This document shows positions 32,941 to 41,845 of a stretch of 64,000 nt of DNA, piece by piece; the stretch's first letter is position 1; the number at the start of each line of letters is the position of its first letter. The notes under the pieces are model-generated. The model was not told where the DNA came from and ran no database searches. It saw only the letters and a list, made by a program, of their open reading frames with translations. The translations under genes and the position numbers were made by a program. Source of the DNA: DASXKD01 sp963734725 (lineage in GTDB: Bacteria; Actinomycetota; Actinomycetes; Streptosporangiales; Streptosporangiaceae); assembly GCA_963734725.1 (NCBI GenBank), contig CAVTIX010000014.1, positions 271,555-335,554 of the forward strand, written 5' to 3'.

Positions 32941-33765
32941 ATGAGTAGCCGCGAGCCGCTGGTGGTGGCCGTGCTCGGTCTCGGCGAGGCCGGCTCGGAG
33001 ATCGCGGCCGGGCTGTGCGCCGCGGGCGCCGTCGTGCGCGGGTTCGACCCGCGCGTCCTGGCGACTGGCGGCGTCGCGGCGTGCACCGGCGATGCCGACG
33101 CCTGCCGGGGCGCGGCCGTGGTGGTGTCGCTGACCTGCGCGCACGAGGCCGAAGGCGCGCTGACCGCGGCCTTGCCGGAGATGCGCACCGGCGCCATCTA
33201 CGCCGACCTCAACACCGCGTCCTCGGCGCTGAAGGCCCACCTGGCCGGCCTGGCGGCGACGGCAGGCATCGGGTTCGCGGACGTAGCGCTGATGGCGCCG
33301 GTGCCCGGAAGCGGGCTGCGCGCGCCGATGCTCGCCGCCGGCCCGGCCGCGCGGGAGTTCGCCCGGCGCTTCGGCGGGCTCGGCGCCAGCGTCGAGGTGC
33401 TGCCCGGCCCGGCCGGTGCGGCGGCGGCGCGGAAACTGGTGCGGAGCGTCTTCTACAAGGGGCTCGCCGCGGCGGTCACCGAAGCGCTCCGCGCGGCCCG
33501 TGCTGCCGGGTGCGAGCAGTGGCTGCGGGACAACATCTCCCGCGAGCTGACCGGCGCCTCGGCCGCGACGCTGGACCGGCTGGAGCAGGGGAGCGTGCGG
33601 CACGCGCTGCGGCGGATCGACGAGATGGCCGCGGCCAGCGAGCAGTTGCGCGGGCTTGGCGTGCCGCCGCGGGTGGCCAGCGCAAGCGAGCAGTGGCTGC
33701 GGCAACTGGCGGAAGAGCAGGGCGCCGCCGGGGATCAGCGCAGCTCGGCGAGCAGCTCACCGTAG
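32941..33765 (+). CDS. NAD(P)-dependent beta-hydroxyacid dehydrogenase-like protein (6PGDH/DUF1932 type)
   Basis: 274 residues: Rossmann opening VAVLGLGEAGSEIAAGL, the substrate-loop region MAPVPGSGLRAPML, and the helical C-terminal domain DUF1932 with RKLVRSVFYKGLAAAVTEAL (Lys in the catalytic place). It should oxidise or reduce a small hydroxy/keto acid; the substrate is unknown. A 215-nt gap separates it from the GntR gene, so it may have its own promoter. Its last 31 nt overlap the convergent aminotransferase gene. GGGAGG lies upstream of ATG 32941. Confidence 0.75.
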   Translation: MSSREPLVVAVLGLGEAGSEIAAGLCAAGAVVRGFDPRVLATGGVAACTGDADACRGAAVVVSLTCAHEAEGALTAALPEMRTGAIYADLNTASSALKAHLAGLAATAGIGFADVALMAPVPGSGLRAPMLAAGPAAREFARRFGGLGASVEVLPGPAGAAAARKLVRSVFYKGLAAAVTEALRAARAAGCEQWLRDNISRELTGASAATLDRLEQGSVRHALRRIDEMAAASEQLRGLGVPPRVASASEQWLRQLAEEQGAAGDQRSSASSSP

Positions 33766-35066
33766 GCGGTGACGTAGTGGGCCACGTCGTCGCGGGTCGC
33801 GGGGATCGGGACGGTGGGGCCCGCGCCCGGCAGTGCTTCCCAGATCCCGCGGTTGGCGAGCCAGACCCGCGCTAGCCGGGTGAGCCGGTCGTCGGTGAGC
33901 GCGTACGCCTCGGCCCCGGTGCGGGGCCGGGGCCCGTACCACTGCCCGGAGCGGGGCCCGAGCCGGATCACCGTCCACGGCAGCCCGGCCGACCCGATCG
34001 CCGCCTCGATCCCGTCGGCCAGTTCGCCGCCCAGCGCGGTGGTGTGCGCGTAGGCGCCGGGAAGCAGCACCTCGGTCAGCGCCGCCTTGGCCGCGGCGGC
34101 CGACAGCGGGTTACCGAACAGGGTGCCGCCGGTGGCGACGTTGCGCGCCACGTCCAGCTGCCCGCCCAGCTGAGCGGTCACCCCGTAGGCGCCCATGGGC
34201 AGCCCCCCGGCGACCGCCTTGCCGATCGTGACGATGTCCGGGTCCAGGCGCCACATCCCGGTCGCCCCGCCGGGCCCGACGACATGGGTGTGGGTCTCGT
34301 CGATGGCCAGCAAGGCGCCGTACCGACGGGTCAGGTCGCGCAGCGCCTCGTGCCAGCCGGGTTCGGGCAGCAGCAGGTGAATGCTGTTGCTCATGGCCGG
34401 CTCGGTTAGCACCAGGGCGACATCACCGGGCGCCAGCGCCGCGCGCAGCGTGTCCGGGTCGTTGAACTGGGCGATCCGCACCCGGCCGGTCACTCCCTTG
34501 GACAAGCCGCGCTGCGTCGCGCTGGGCCGGCCGTCCTTCACGTCGACCAGGCCCTCCTCGAAGTGGCCGTGATAGTGCCCCTCGAACAGCACGATCACCT
34601 CGCGCCCGGTGACGGCGCGCGCCAGCCGGATGGCCTCGGTGTTGGCCTGGGTGGCCGACAGCGTGAACTGCCACAGCGGCACCGGGTACCGCCGGGCGAG
34701 TTCCTCGGCCACCTCCACCGACTCCTCGGTCGGCAGCAGGAACTGGGTGGACCGCGCCGCCCGCGCCTGCACCGCCGCCACGATGGCCGGGTTCGCGTGC
34801 CCGCAGAACATCGACATGTCCGAGGCGTTGAAGTCGAGGTAGGTGAACCCGTTGACGTCGGTGAACCCGGCGCCCCGCCCATGGTCGATGTAGACCGGCG
34901 GGTCGTCGTAGTAGGCCATCCACGCCATCGGCGTGCCGTTGGGCATGTGCGCGCGGGCCCGGGCGATCATCGCCAGCGACCGGGGCCTGGCCTCCTGGAA
35001 CCGCGCCACCTCCCTTGTGTGCAGCTCCCCGATCCTGGCCCGGTCAAGATCACCTAGCGCCGTCAT
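33735..35066 (-). CDS. Class-III aminotransferase (glutamate-1-semialdehyde mutase-like)
   Basis: 443 residues, fold-type I PLP enzyme. The PLP lysine is in TIGKAVAGGLPMGAYG (near 290); LLAIDETHTHVVGPGGAT holds the Asp that contacts the pyridine ring, and FEGHYHGHFEE the cofactor-stacking region. NGFTYLDFNASDMSMFCGHANP is typical of the GSA-like branch. It moves an amino group between an amine or amino acid and a keto acid; it is not HemL, judging by divergence in the gate loop, and no haem gene is near. It is convergent with the dehydrogenase at 32941, so it is not in that operon. Confidence 0.8.
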   Translation of the reverse strand: MTALGDLDRARIGELHTREVARFQEARPRSLAMIARARAHMPNGTPMAWMAYYDDPPVYIDHGRGAGFTDVNGFTYLDFNASDMSMFCGHANPAIVAAVQARAARSTQFLLPTEESVEVAEELARRYPVPLWQFTLSATQANTEAIRLARAVTGREVIVLFEGHYHGHFEEGLVDVKDGRPSATQRGLSKGVTGRVRIAQFNDPDTLRAALAPGDVALVLTEPAMSNSIHLLLPEPGWHEALRDLTRRYGALLAIDETHTHVVGPGGATGMWRLDPDIVTIGKAVAGGLPMGAYGVTAQLGGQLDVARNVATGGTLFGNPLSAAAAKAALTEVLLPGAYAHTTALGGELADGIEAAIGSAGLPWTVIRLGPRSGQWYGPRPRTGAEAYALTDDRLTRLARVWLANRGIWEALPGAGPTVPIPATRDDVAHYVTAYGELLAELR

Positions 35067-35157
35067 ACGACGATGCTAGAGCCCGGCCCGCGATGACCTG
35101 GCCCGTGAGGCGCTATCGATGCGTCACAGTAAGAACAGTCTGTATTGCCAGAATGGC

Positions 35158-35186
35158 TTGACATCTCAGTCGAACCGTTCTTGATT
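35158..35186 (+). promoter_or_regulatory. Candidate promoter of the M28 peptidase gene
   Basis: TTGACA at 35158-35163, a 17-nt spacer and TTGATT at 35181-35186, 7 nt before the ATG. The -35 is perfect and the -10 weak. If right, the mRNA would be nearly leaderless. Confidence 0.35.
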
Positions 35187-35193
35187 CTGGGTC

Positions 35194-36639
35194 ATGGAGA
35201 ACAACTACGTATCGGGCCCAAAAGGCCCTAGCCGCCGTGCGTTCCTCTCCGCCTCGGCCGTCACCGCGGCCGCCGCGCCCCTTGTCTCGGTTATCGCGCC
35301 GGCCAGCGCCGCTTCAGCCAGCGTTGGTTCGGCCCAGAACACCGGGAAGTTCGACCCGGCTCTGCGGGCTCTGATCAGGCAGATCGACCCCAACCGGATC
35401 CAGGCCACCATCGAGAAGCTGGTCTCGTTCGGCACCAGGCACACCGCATCCAGCCAGACCGACCCGGTGCGCGGCATCGGTGCGGCCACGGCCTGGGTGT
35501 TCGACCAGATGCAGGGCTTCGCCGCCGCCTCCAACGGCAATATGACCGTGCAGAAGCAAACATTCGTGCAGCCCGTCTCGAGCCGGATCCCCGTCCCGAC
35601 CACGATCACCAACGTCATCGCCACGCTGCAGGGGACCGCGTCCCCCCAGCGGTTCTACGTGGTCACCGGGCACCTGGACTCCCGGGTGACCGACGTACTG
35701 GACTTCAACAGCGACGCGCCGGGCGCCGACGATGACGGCTCCGGTGTCGCCTGCGTGCTCGAACTCGTCCGGCTGTTCGCCACCCACCAGTTCCCCGGCA
35801 CCCTCGTGTTCGCCACCGTCGCCGGGGAGGAAGAGGGGCTTTACGGCTCCAGCTTCATGGCCGCTCAGATGAAGTCGGTCGGCAACGACGTGCAGGGCAT
35901 GTTCAGCAACGACATCATCGGCACCGGCGATGCCCATGACGGCACCAAACCCGACCCGTTCACCGTGCGCATGTTCCTGGAGGGCATCCCGACCGCTGCC
36001 ACCTCGAACGACATCGCGCTCATGCAGGCGGTCGGTGGTGAGAACGACGGGCTGTCCCGCCAGCTGGGCCGGTACATCAACTCGGTGGCGCCGTTCAACC
36101 TGACCGGTATGAACATCCGGCTGATCTGGCGGCGCGACCGGTACCTGCGCGCCAGCGACCACGTCTCGTTCCAGGGCCAGGGCTACCCCGCGGCCAGGTT
36201 CACCGAGCCACGGGAGAACTTCAACCACGAGCACCAGAACACCCAGGTGGTCAACGGCGTGCAGCTCGGCGACCTGATCCAGTACGTGGACTTCGACTAC
36301 GTCGCCCGGGTGACCGGGGTGAACGCCGCCGCGATGTGGGCGCTGGCCTCCTCGCCCGGCACGCCCAAGAATGCGCAGATCCACACGACCCCGCCCGGCA
36401 CCTTCTCCGGCACCAACCTCAGCTCGCTCCACTGGGACCCCAACCCCGAAGGCAACCTGACCGGGTACGAGGTGGTGATGCGGGAGACCACGGCTTCGGA
36501 CTGGACGTCGGCGATCCCCGTCGGCAACGTCACCACGGTCACGCTCAACATCTCCAAGGACAACGTGCAGTTCGGCGTTCGTGCCGTGGACCAGAACGGG
36601 AACCGCAGCCCGGCTGCCTTCCCGCTTGCAGTGGCCTAG
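35194..36639 (+). CDS. Secreted M28-type zinc aminopeptidase with C-terminal Fn3-like domain
   Basis: 481 residues. A Tat-type signal (SRRAFLSASAV, residues 13-23, then an Ala-rich core) predicts folded export. The M28 metal set is visible: TGHLDSR (His), PGADDDGSG (bridging Asp), AGEEEGLYGS (catalytic Glu and a ligand Glu) and RASDHVSFQ (last His). Residues from about 390 form a fibronectin-III-like sandwich (LSSLHWDPNPEGNLTGYEV). It likely clips amino acids from peptides outside the cell. A long perfect hairpin follows. Confidence 0.8.
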   Translation: MENNYVSGPKGPSRRAFLSASAVTAAAAPLVSVIAPASAASASVGSAQNTGKFDPALRALIRQIDPNRIQATIEKLVSFGTRHTASSQTDPVRGIGAATAWVFDQMQGFAAASNGNMTVQKQTFVQPVSSRIPVPTTITNVIATLQGTASPQRFYVVTGHLDSRVTDVLDFNSDAPGADDDGSGVACVLELVRLFATHQFPGTLVFATVAGEEEGLYGSSFMAAQMKSVGNDVQGMFSNDIIGTGDAHDGTKPDPFTVRMFLEGIPTAATSNDIALMQAVGGENDGLSRQLGRYINSVAPFNLTGMNIRLIWRRDRYLRASDHVSFQGQGYPAARFTEPRENFNHEHQNTQVVNGVQLGDLIQYVDFDYVARVTGVNAAAMWALASSPGTPKNAQIHTTPPGTFSGTNLSSLHWDPNPEGNLTGYEVVMRETTASDWTSAIPVGNVTTVTLNISKDNVQFGVRAVDQNGNRSPAAFPLAVA

Positions 36640-36674
36640 CCGCCAGTCGAGCCCGGGATGATCCCGGGGATCAT

Positions 36675-36703
36675 GGCTGCCCGCGGCTTAGCCGCGGGCA
36701 GCC
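36675..36703. terminator. 13-bp perfect hairpin with TTA loop
   Basis: GGCTGCCCGCGGC-TTA-GCCGCGGGCAGCC, 36 nt after the peptidase stop. It has the same GGC-TTA-GCC tip as the hairpin at 55119-55139. Confidence 0.7.
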
Positions 36704-36796
36704 GCTTCGGCCTGCCTGAGTCTCTGCTCGGCGCCCGACAGCGCATTCGGGGCGGCAACCCGCCCGCGTTGCCGACGGGTGCCCGGAGTCGGGCTG

Positions 36797-37075
36797 CTAC
36801 CTCCTGAGGTACCGCAGGCCCTCGCCGAGGATGCGGGCACCGAGGGCGGTGGCGGCGCCACCAACGATTCCCCTGGTGATGGTGTCCTGGTGCTCGGTGC
36901 CGAACTTCCTGGCCGACGCTATGACGGGGTCCGCCGCGGCGTGAAATCCCTCGGTAAAGGGCCCGGCGCCGCTCGCCGCTTCGTAGGAACCCCTGACGAC
37001 CCCGGCGGTGATGGCAACTGGAGATGCGGCGACGGCGATGGCGTCGGCCCAGAATCCACTCGTCTGCTCCACCAT
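36797..37075 (-). CDS. Small hypothetical protein
   Basis: 92 residues from ATG 37075, which has AGGAG at 6 nt; a longer frame to 37108 is less likely. Two hydrophobic stretches (WADAIAVAASPVAITAGVV and a Gly/Ala-rich TRGIVGGAATALGARIL) flank a polar middle with FHAAADPVIASARKF, so it may lie at the membrane. I do not recognise a family. It stands alone between the peptidase terminator and the HD-like gene. Confidence 0.5.
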   Translation of the reverse strand: MVEQTSGFWADAIAVAASPVAITAGVVRGSYEAASGAGPFTEGFHAAADPVIASARKFGTEHQDTITRGIVGGAATALGARILGEGLRYLRR

Positions 37076-37186
37076 CTTCAGCTCCTGTCCCAAGACTGCC
37101 GGAGACAACCCGGCTTAGCCGCAAGTATAAAGCCGCGCCTCGCGCCAGAACGGCAGCGGAAACTGCCGTCTTCCGGCTCGATCAGG

Positions 37187-38014
37187 TCAGAGGAAGTTGT
37201 TGGGCCAGATCATCGTCCGCCACATGTGCGCCACCGGGGAGCCGTCGAACCCCAGCCCGTCCGCGGGCTGGGCGAAGTGCCGCCCCACCACGTCCTCGAA
37301 CTCGCTGAAGTCCACGACGACGTTCGGATCGAAGGAGTAGATGTCGTTGATCGTGATCAGCCGCGACGTCATGTACCAGCGATGACGGCGCGCCGCCTCC
37401 GCCTCCTGTCGCAGGTACTCAGGGGGGCGGTAGTCGGGACCGAAGTAGTCGATGTAGGCCTGCGGGTAGCTGTATCCCACCGACTCGTCCGGGTAGTAGC
37501 GCAGCGCCTCGTGCTTCTCGATGGCCCACGCGACTTCCTCGTCGACGTACGGGCCGACCAGCTGCGCGCCCCAGTAGCCGTGGTTGGCCGACAGCAGCCC
37601 GGCGATGGCGATGTCGTGCACCAGGCACGCCATGACCACCTTCTCGTCGAGCCCGTTCGCCCTTGCTACCTTGGCGCTTTGCAGCATGTGGTTGGCGCCG
37701 TTCTTGCTGAGCCGCAGCCGGTAAAAGTCCGCCAGGGTGGGGCGCTCGGGCATCGGGGGCAGCGCCGGGTTGTCTCCCATCATGACGAGCGCGTCGGGGC
37801 CCCGCGCCTCCGCCATCAGGGCGCCCTGGCATCCGTGCAACGGCGTGCCCATGGTCGCCGCGGCCGGGGGGACAATGACGCGGCGCCTGCGGTCGACGGC
37901 GTCATCCAGCGGCTCTCGGATCCAGTTCGCCAGGCCAGCCTCCCGCAACGAGGCAGGCAGCTCGGCCGGGGGCACCGAGGTGGAGGGCGGGGGTGCCGTG
38001 GTGGGCTCGGGCAT
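37187..38014 (-). CDS. HD-domain-like metal-dependent protein
   Basis: 275 residues from ATG 38014 (an upstream extension is Pro-rich and doubtful). The core NHMLQSAKVARANGLDEKVV with CLVHDIAIAGL gives the H...HD ligands of HD phosphohydrolases, and WAIEKHEALRYYP offers a later His. No GGDEF, RelA or nucleotide motif is attached. The substrate is unknown. It is divergent, with a 191-nt shared control region, from the binding-fold protein at 38206; both may serve one pathway. Confidence 0.6.
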   Translation of the reverse strand: MPEPTTAPPPSTSVPPAELPASLREAGLANWIREPLDDAVDRRRRVIVPPAAATMGTPLHGCQGALMAEARGPDALVMMGDNPALPPMPERPTLADFYRLRLSKNGANHMLQSAKVARANGLDEKVVMACLVHDIAIAGLLSANHGYWGAQLVGPYVDEEVAWAIEKHEALRYYPDESVGYSYPQAYIDYFGPDYRPPEYLRQEAEAARRHRWYMTSRLITINDIYSFDPNVVVDFSEFEDVVGRHFAQPADGLGFDGSPVAHMWRTMIWPNNFL

Positions 38015-38205
38015 GCGGCCACGTCCTTCCGTTATGCCAGGCGGCCTCGATGGCGCCGGGGCCTCGGGCGGCGCTGGGGGACCGCCCATCTTGCCGACTG
38101 TAGGCGCACCCGTGGCGGAGTCCGCACAGTTGGGGGTACTGGAATACCGTTGCCGGCCCGGCGTAGCGTCGGCATCAGGGCAGGGGCCAAGTAGGGAGGC
38201 GCCGG

Positions 38206-39081
38206 ATGACGCTCAAGATCATGCCGCATGGCCGGCTGCAGGAGTGGGTCGCGGACGAGAAGGGCTTTTTCACGGCCGAAGGCCTGGAGTATTCCTTCCT
38301 GGTCGAGGGCGACTACGGCATCCACTCGGTGCGCCGCGATGACAGCGGGGAGATCAAGACCGGCGCCTTCGAGACCTTCGAGGCCGGCCGCGACGGCGCC
38401 GACGTGAGCTGCGCGTGCCACTGGGCCACAAACGCCGCCGCGAGTGAGCGGACCGGGCAGCTGGTGACCGCGGCGTACTCGGTGGCGCCATGCGCGATCA
38501 TGGTGCCGCCGGAGTCGCCGGTGCGCCGTCCGGAGGACCTCGCCGGGGTACCGGTGGGAGTCGGGTACCACTCCGGAAGCCACTTCGCCACCCTGCAAGC
38601 CCTTGAGGCGGTGCTCCCCGCCGGCCAGGTCAGCCTGTCCTTCCAGGGCCCGCCGAACGAGCGGCTGGACGCCCTGCTGGAGCGGCAGGTCCCCGCGGGC
38701 ACGATGTGGGGCGTGCCGCTGTACATCGCCGAGGCGTTCGGGTTCCGCAAGGTCCTCGACGCCACCTTTATGATCGGGTTCCTCGTGAGCGGGACGGGCG
38801 TCAGCAAGGCGGACATCGACAAGTACCTGGCCGCCCTGCGGCGGGCGCAGCTGGAGATCGACCTGCGCCCCGAGGCCTACAAGCACTACCACCTGCGGGC
38901 GGTGCCGGAGAAATACCGCGACCAGGTCGACGTGCGGGCCTTCGGCACCGGGGAGCGCATCGTCTTCCTGCCCTACACCCGCGAGGTCTTCGCCTCGACC
39001 CGGCAGTGGGCGCAGAGCCGCAACCTGTTCCCCGACCTGCCGTCCGCGCTGGCCAGCTACGACGAGGCCGTCCTGGCCTGA
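38206..39081 (+). CDS. Periplasmic-binding-fold type 2 protein without signal peptide
   Basis: 291 residues with the shape of NMT1/THI5-like substrate-binding proteins: VADEKGFFTAEGLEYSFLVE at the start, VRRPEDLAGVPVGVGYHSG at the first hinge and RNLFPDLPSALASYDEAVL at the end. Unlike transporter partners it has no signal peptide or lipobox, and no permease or ATPase gene is near. It may therefore be a cytosolic enzyme of this fold, like 4,5-dihydroxyphthalate decarboxylase or THI5-type proteins, or a sensor. The start at ATG 38206 is the first in the frame. Confidence 0.65.
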   Translation: MTLKIMPHGRLQEWVADEKGFFTAEGLEYSFLVEGDYGIHSVRRDDSGEIKTGAFETFEAGRDGADVSCACHWATNAAASERTGQLVTAAYSVAPCAIMVPPESPVRRPEDLAGVPVGVGYHSGSHFATLQALEAVLPAGQVSLSFQGPPNERLDALLERQVPAGTMWGVPLYIAEAFGFRKVLDATFMIGFLVSGTGVSKADIDKYLAALRRAQLEIDLRPEAYKHYHLRAVPEKYRDQVDVRAFGTGERIVFLPYTREVFASTRQWAQSRNLFPDLPSALASYDEAVLA

Positions 39082-39103
39082 AGCGCCGGCCAGCCAGCGG
39101 CGC

Positions 39104-39634
39104 TCAGCCCGCGATGCTTCTCTTGTCGTGCCGCGGGGGCCCGGTGCTCAATGTCAGCCCGGTGAAGGCGAGCAAGAACAAGATCACGAACCCGCCGTAG
39201 AAGGTGAGGAAGGCGGTCCACACGGCGGGCAGCGCGGCGATGACACAGGCGGCCCACACGGCAGCCTTCGCGCTGGCTGGCGTCCTGGCCGCTGCGGGCA
39301 CCGGCGCTTCGGCCGGTACTCCTGCCGGGGCGGCGGGGGGGCGGGGCAGGGCCCGGGCCGGCCCGGACGGGATGTCGGCGGTGAGCGCGGCAAGTTCGCC
39401 ATAAGTTCGCGAGACCAGCGCCTGGCCCGCCCGCGCGTCGAGTTCATCCATGGTCAGGCGGCCCTGTACGAACGCGGTCTTGAGGAACTCGAGCACCTGT
39501 TCCCGGTCGGCGTCGGAGGCGCGCAGGTGGTCGAAGGCCCGCCGGTGGCTGGAGGCACGCAGGTGGTCGGAAACACGCAGGTGACTGTGCGCGCGAGCGG
39601 CTGCTGCCCGGTGACCCCACGGCCCTGTCGACAC
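39104..39634 (-). CDS. DUF1707 (SHOCT-like) membrane protein with a repeated N-terminus
   Basis: 176 residues. DUF1707 itself (LRASDADREQVLEFLKTAF to DIPSG) covers about 37-95; a Pro/Ala linker and two membrane helices (AAVWAACVIAALPAVWTAF and GFVILFLLAFTGL) follow. Normally the family starts at the RASDADRE motif. Here a 35-residue extension is made of degraded copies of the same HLRASDH unit (SHLRVSDHLRASSHRRAFDH). The GTG start has GGAGG at 5 nt, so the extension is probably translated. Function unknown; DUF1707 is thought to be a small regulatory or assembly domain. Confidence 0.75.
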   Translation of the reverse strand: MSTGPWGHRAAAARAHSHLRVSDHLRASSHRRAFDHLRASDADREQVLEFLKTAFVQGRLTMDELDARAGQALVSRTYGELAALTADIPSGPARALPRPPAAPAGVPAEAPVPAAARTPASAKAAVWAACVIAALPAVWTAFLTFYGGFVILFLLAFTGLTLSTGPPRHDKRSIAG

Positions 39635-39911
39635 CGGCGCCTCCTACCCAAATCGCCCAAAGCGTAACTCGGGCGCCTGCAGTCCGTCACCCCTTGGCCA
39701 AGCGGGCTGCCCAGAACGGCGCGGTTTCTGAGGCTGCGGAAGAGAAGCGTGGCGGCTGGTGCTGATGCGAGCGGGAGAAGAATGCGGGCAGGCCCGGCCT
39801 GCCAGGGGCTGGCAGGGCGGTGCACCGTCCTGGCGGCGATCTGGCAGTGACCGGTGCGGGTCCTGTCAGTGGCATGGCCAACCATGGTCATGACGCGACA
39901 GGAGAAGAACC

Positions 39912-40964
39912 ATGACCAACGCGATCGAAGCAAGTGGCCTGGTCAAGCGCTTCGGTAAGACGACCGCGCTGGCCGGGGTTGATTTGGTCGCACGTCCAGG
40001 CGCCGTGCTGGGCGTGCTCGGGCCGAACGGGGCCGGCAAGACGACCGCGGTCCGGATCCTGGCCACGCTGCTGCGGCCGGACGGCGGCCAGGCACGGGTG
40101 TGCGGCTACGACGTCGGGCGCCAGGCCCATCAGGTGCGCCAGCTCATCGGGCTCACCGGGCAGTATGCCTCGGTGGACGAGGGGCTGTCCGGGATCAACA
40201 ACCTCATCATGATCGGCCGGCTGCTCGGCCAGTCCCGGCGGGGCGCCCGGGCGCGTGCCTCGGAGCTGCTGGAGCGGTTCGACCTCACCGAGGCGGCACA
40301 GCGGCCGGTGAAGACCTACTCGGGCGGCATGCGGCGCAGGCTCGACCTGGCCGCCAGCCTGGTCGGCAACCCCCGCGTGCTGTACCTGGACGAGCCGACG
40401 ACCGGGCTGGACCCGAGAAGCAGGACGGACGTGTGGGCCATGGTCCGCGAGCTGGTCACCGGCGGGGTCACCGTGCTGCTCACCACGCAATACCTGGACG
40501 AAGCCGACCAGCTCGCCGACGACATCCTGGTGATCGATCACGGGAGGGTGATCGCCACCGGAACGCCGGATGAGCTGAAGGACCGGTCCGGTGGCCAGGT
40601 CCTGGAGGTGCAGCCGGCCAGCCGGGCCTGGCTGGACCGGGCCGCCGCTGTGCTCGCGAGCCGGATCGGCGCCGCACCGGCGGCCGACACCGAGTCGGGC
40701 CTGGTGCGCGTCCCGGTGGCGAACGCCTCCGTGCTCCCGATCATCATCCGCGACCTCGACGAGGCCGGGGTGGACCTCGCCGAGTTCACGCTTCGCAAGG
40801 CCAGCCTGGACGAGGTCTTCCTCGGCCTCACCGGCGACCGGGCCCCAGGCCAAGACGGCGACCACGACGGCCAGGGCGGCGGCCAGGGCCACGCCGGCGG
40901 CCAGGGCCACGCCAGCCCGCCGCACGACGACGAGATCCGAGAACTGGAGAGGAGCCCACGGTGA
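39912..40964 (+). CDS. DrrA-type ABC exporter ATPase
   Basis: 350 residues. Walker A GPNGAGKTT, signature YSGGMRRRLDL, Walker B VLYLDEPTTGLDPRSR, then the DrrA-type C-terminal domain that ends the daunorubicin-resistance family. The tail after residue 315 is a low-complexity Gly/His/Asp run with a repeated 15-nt unit (GGCCAGGGCCACGCC). It powers export with the permease that follows (4-nt overlap). The AGGAG site precedes ATG 39912. Confidence 0.9.
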   Translation: MTNAIEASGLVKRFGKTTALAGVDLVARPGAVLGVLGPNGAGKTTAVRILATLLRPDGGQARVCGYDVGRQAHQVRQLIGLTGQYASVDEGLSGINNLIMIGRLLGQSRRGARARASELLERFDLTEAAQRPVKTYSGGMRRRLDLAASLVGNPRVLYLDEPTTGLDPRSRTDVWAMVRELVTGGVTVLLTTQYLDEADQLADDILVIDHGRVIATGTPDELKDRSGGQVLEVQPASRAWLDRAAAVLASRIGAAPAADTESGLVRVPVANASVLPIIIRDLDEAGVDLAEFTLRKASLDEVFLGLTGDRAPGQDGDHDGQGGGQGHAGGQGHASPPHDDEIRELERSPR

Positions 40965-41767
40965 CCGCGGCCACCTTGCCCTTCGCCGAGCCGGCCGGGC
41001 GGCTCAACCCGCTGACCGGGCTGCGCAACGCCTTCACGCTGACCTGGCGGAGCGTGCTGAAGATCAGGACGAACATGGAGGACGTGGTCGGCCTGAGCTT
41101 GCAGCCGATCATGTTCCTGCTGCTGTTCACCTACGTGTTCGGCGGTGCGATCGCCGGTGGCACCCACGCCTACCTGCAATACGCCCTCCCCGGGCTGCTC
41201 GTGATGACCGTGGTGTTCGCCACCCTGGGCACCGGCCTGATGCTCAATCAGGACATCACCGGGGGAGTGTTCGACCGGTTCCGCAGCCTGCCGATTGCGC
41301 GCTGGGCGCCGCTGGGCGGTGCGGTCCTCGGCGACATGGTGCGCTACATGATCTCGGTGGCGATCACCCTCGGCTTCGGAATGGTCCTGGGCTTCCGGAT
41401 CGGGACCAACCCGGTGGCGGCCATCACGGCCTGCCTGCTGCTGCTCACCTTCGCCCTGGCCATGTGCTGGGTGTCGGCGCTGATCGGCATGCTGCTGAAG
41501 ACCCCGCAAGGCGTGCAGATGTTCGGCTTCCTGGTGATGTTCCCGCTGGTCTTCGGCAGCAACCTGCTGGTGCCGGCGGCGACCATGCCGGGGTGGCTGC
41601 AGTCGTTCGTCAAAGTCAACCCGATGACGGACCTGACCAGCGCCGTGCGCGGCTTGCTGGTTGGCGGGCCGGTCGGAACCGCGGCGCTGCGCTCGCTGCT
41701 GTGGGCACTCGGCATCTTCCTGGTGTTCGCGCCGCTGGCGGTCCGCGCCTACCGCCGCCGCACCTGA
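40961..41767 (+). CDS. DrrB-type ABC-2 exporter permease
   Basis: 268 residues with six membrane helices: the first after NAFTLTWRSVLKI, and the ABC-2 signature region GVFDRFRSLPIARWAPLGG in the middle. It forms the membrane pore for the ATPase upstream; DrrAB systems export hydrophobic drugs or lipids. The pair faces the large SARP-type regulator, separated by 78 nt, but no biosynthetic cluster is visible here. Confidence 0.9.
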   Translation: MTAATLPFAEPAGRLNPLTGLRNAFTLTWRSVLKIRTNMEDVVGLSLQPIMFLLLFTYVFGGAIAGGTHAYLQYALPGLLVMTVVFATLGTGLMLNQDITGGVFDRFRSLPIARWAPLGGAVLGDMVRYMISVAITLGFGMVLGFRIGTNPVAAITACLLLLTFALAMCWVSALIGMLLKTPQGVQMFGFLVMFPLVFGSNLLVPAATMPGWLQSFVKVNPMTDLTSAVRGLLVGGPVGTAALRSLLWALGIFLVFAPLAVRAYRRRT

Positions 41768-41845
41768 GCCCGCCCGGCGCGGAACTGGCCTTCCGACGCG
41801 GAACGGGCCCTCCGGCGCAGAACCGGCCGTCCGCGCGGCAACCGG

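Noticed and set aside
39635..39911. Gap before drrA checked for a tRNA or riboswitch
   Set aside because: No cloverleaf, no T-arm consensus and no conserved riboswitch motif; only a 7-bp GGCAGGC/GCCTGCC pairing.
40878..40916. Short tandem repeat (GGCCAGGGCCACGCC) considered as a CRISPR-like or regulatory repeat
   Set aside because: It lies in frame at the end of the DrrA gene and encodes a Gly/His-rich tail; only two units and no spacers.
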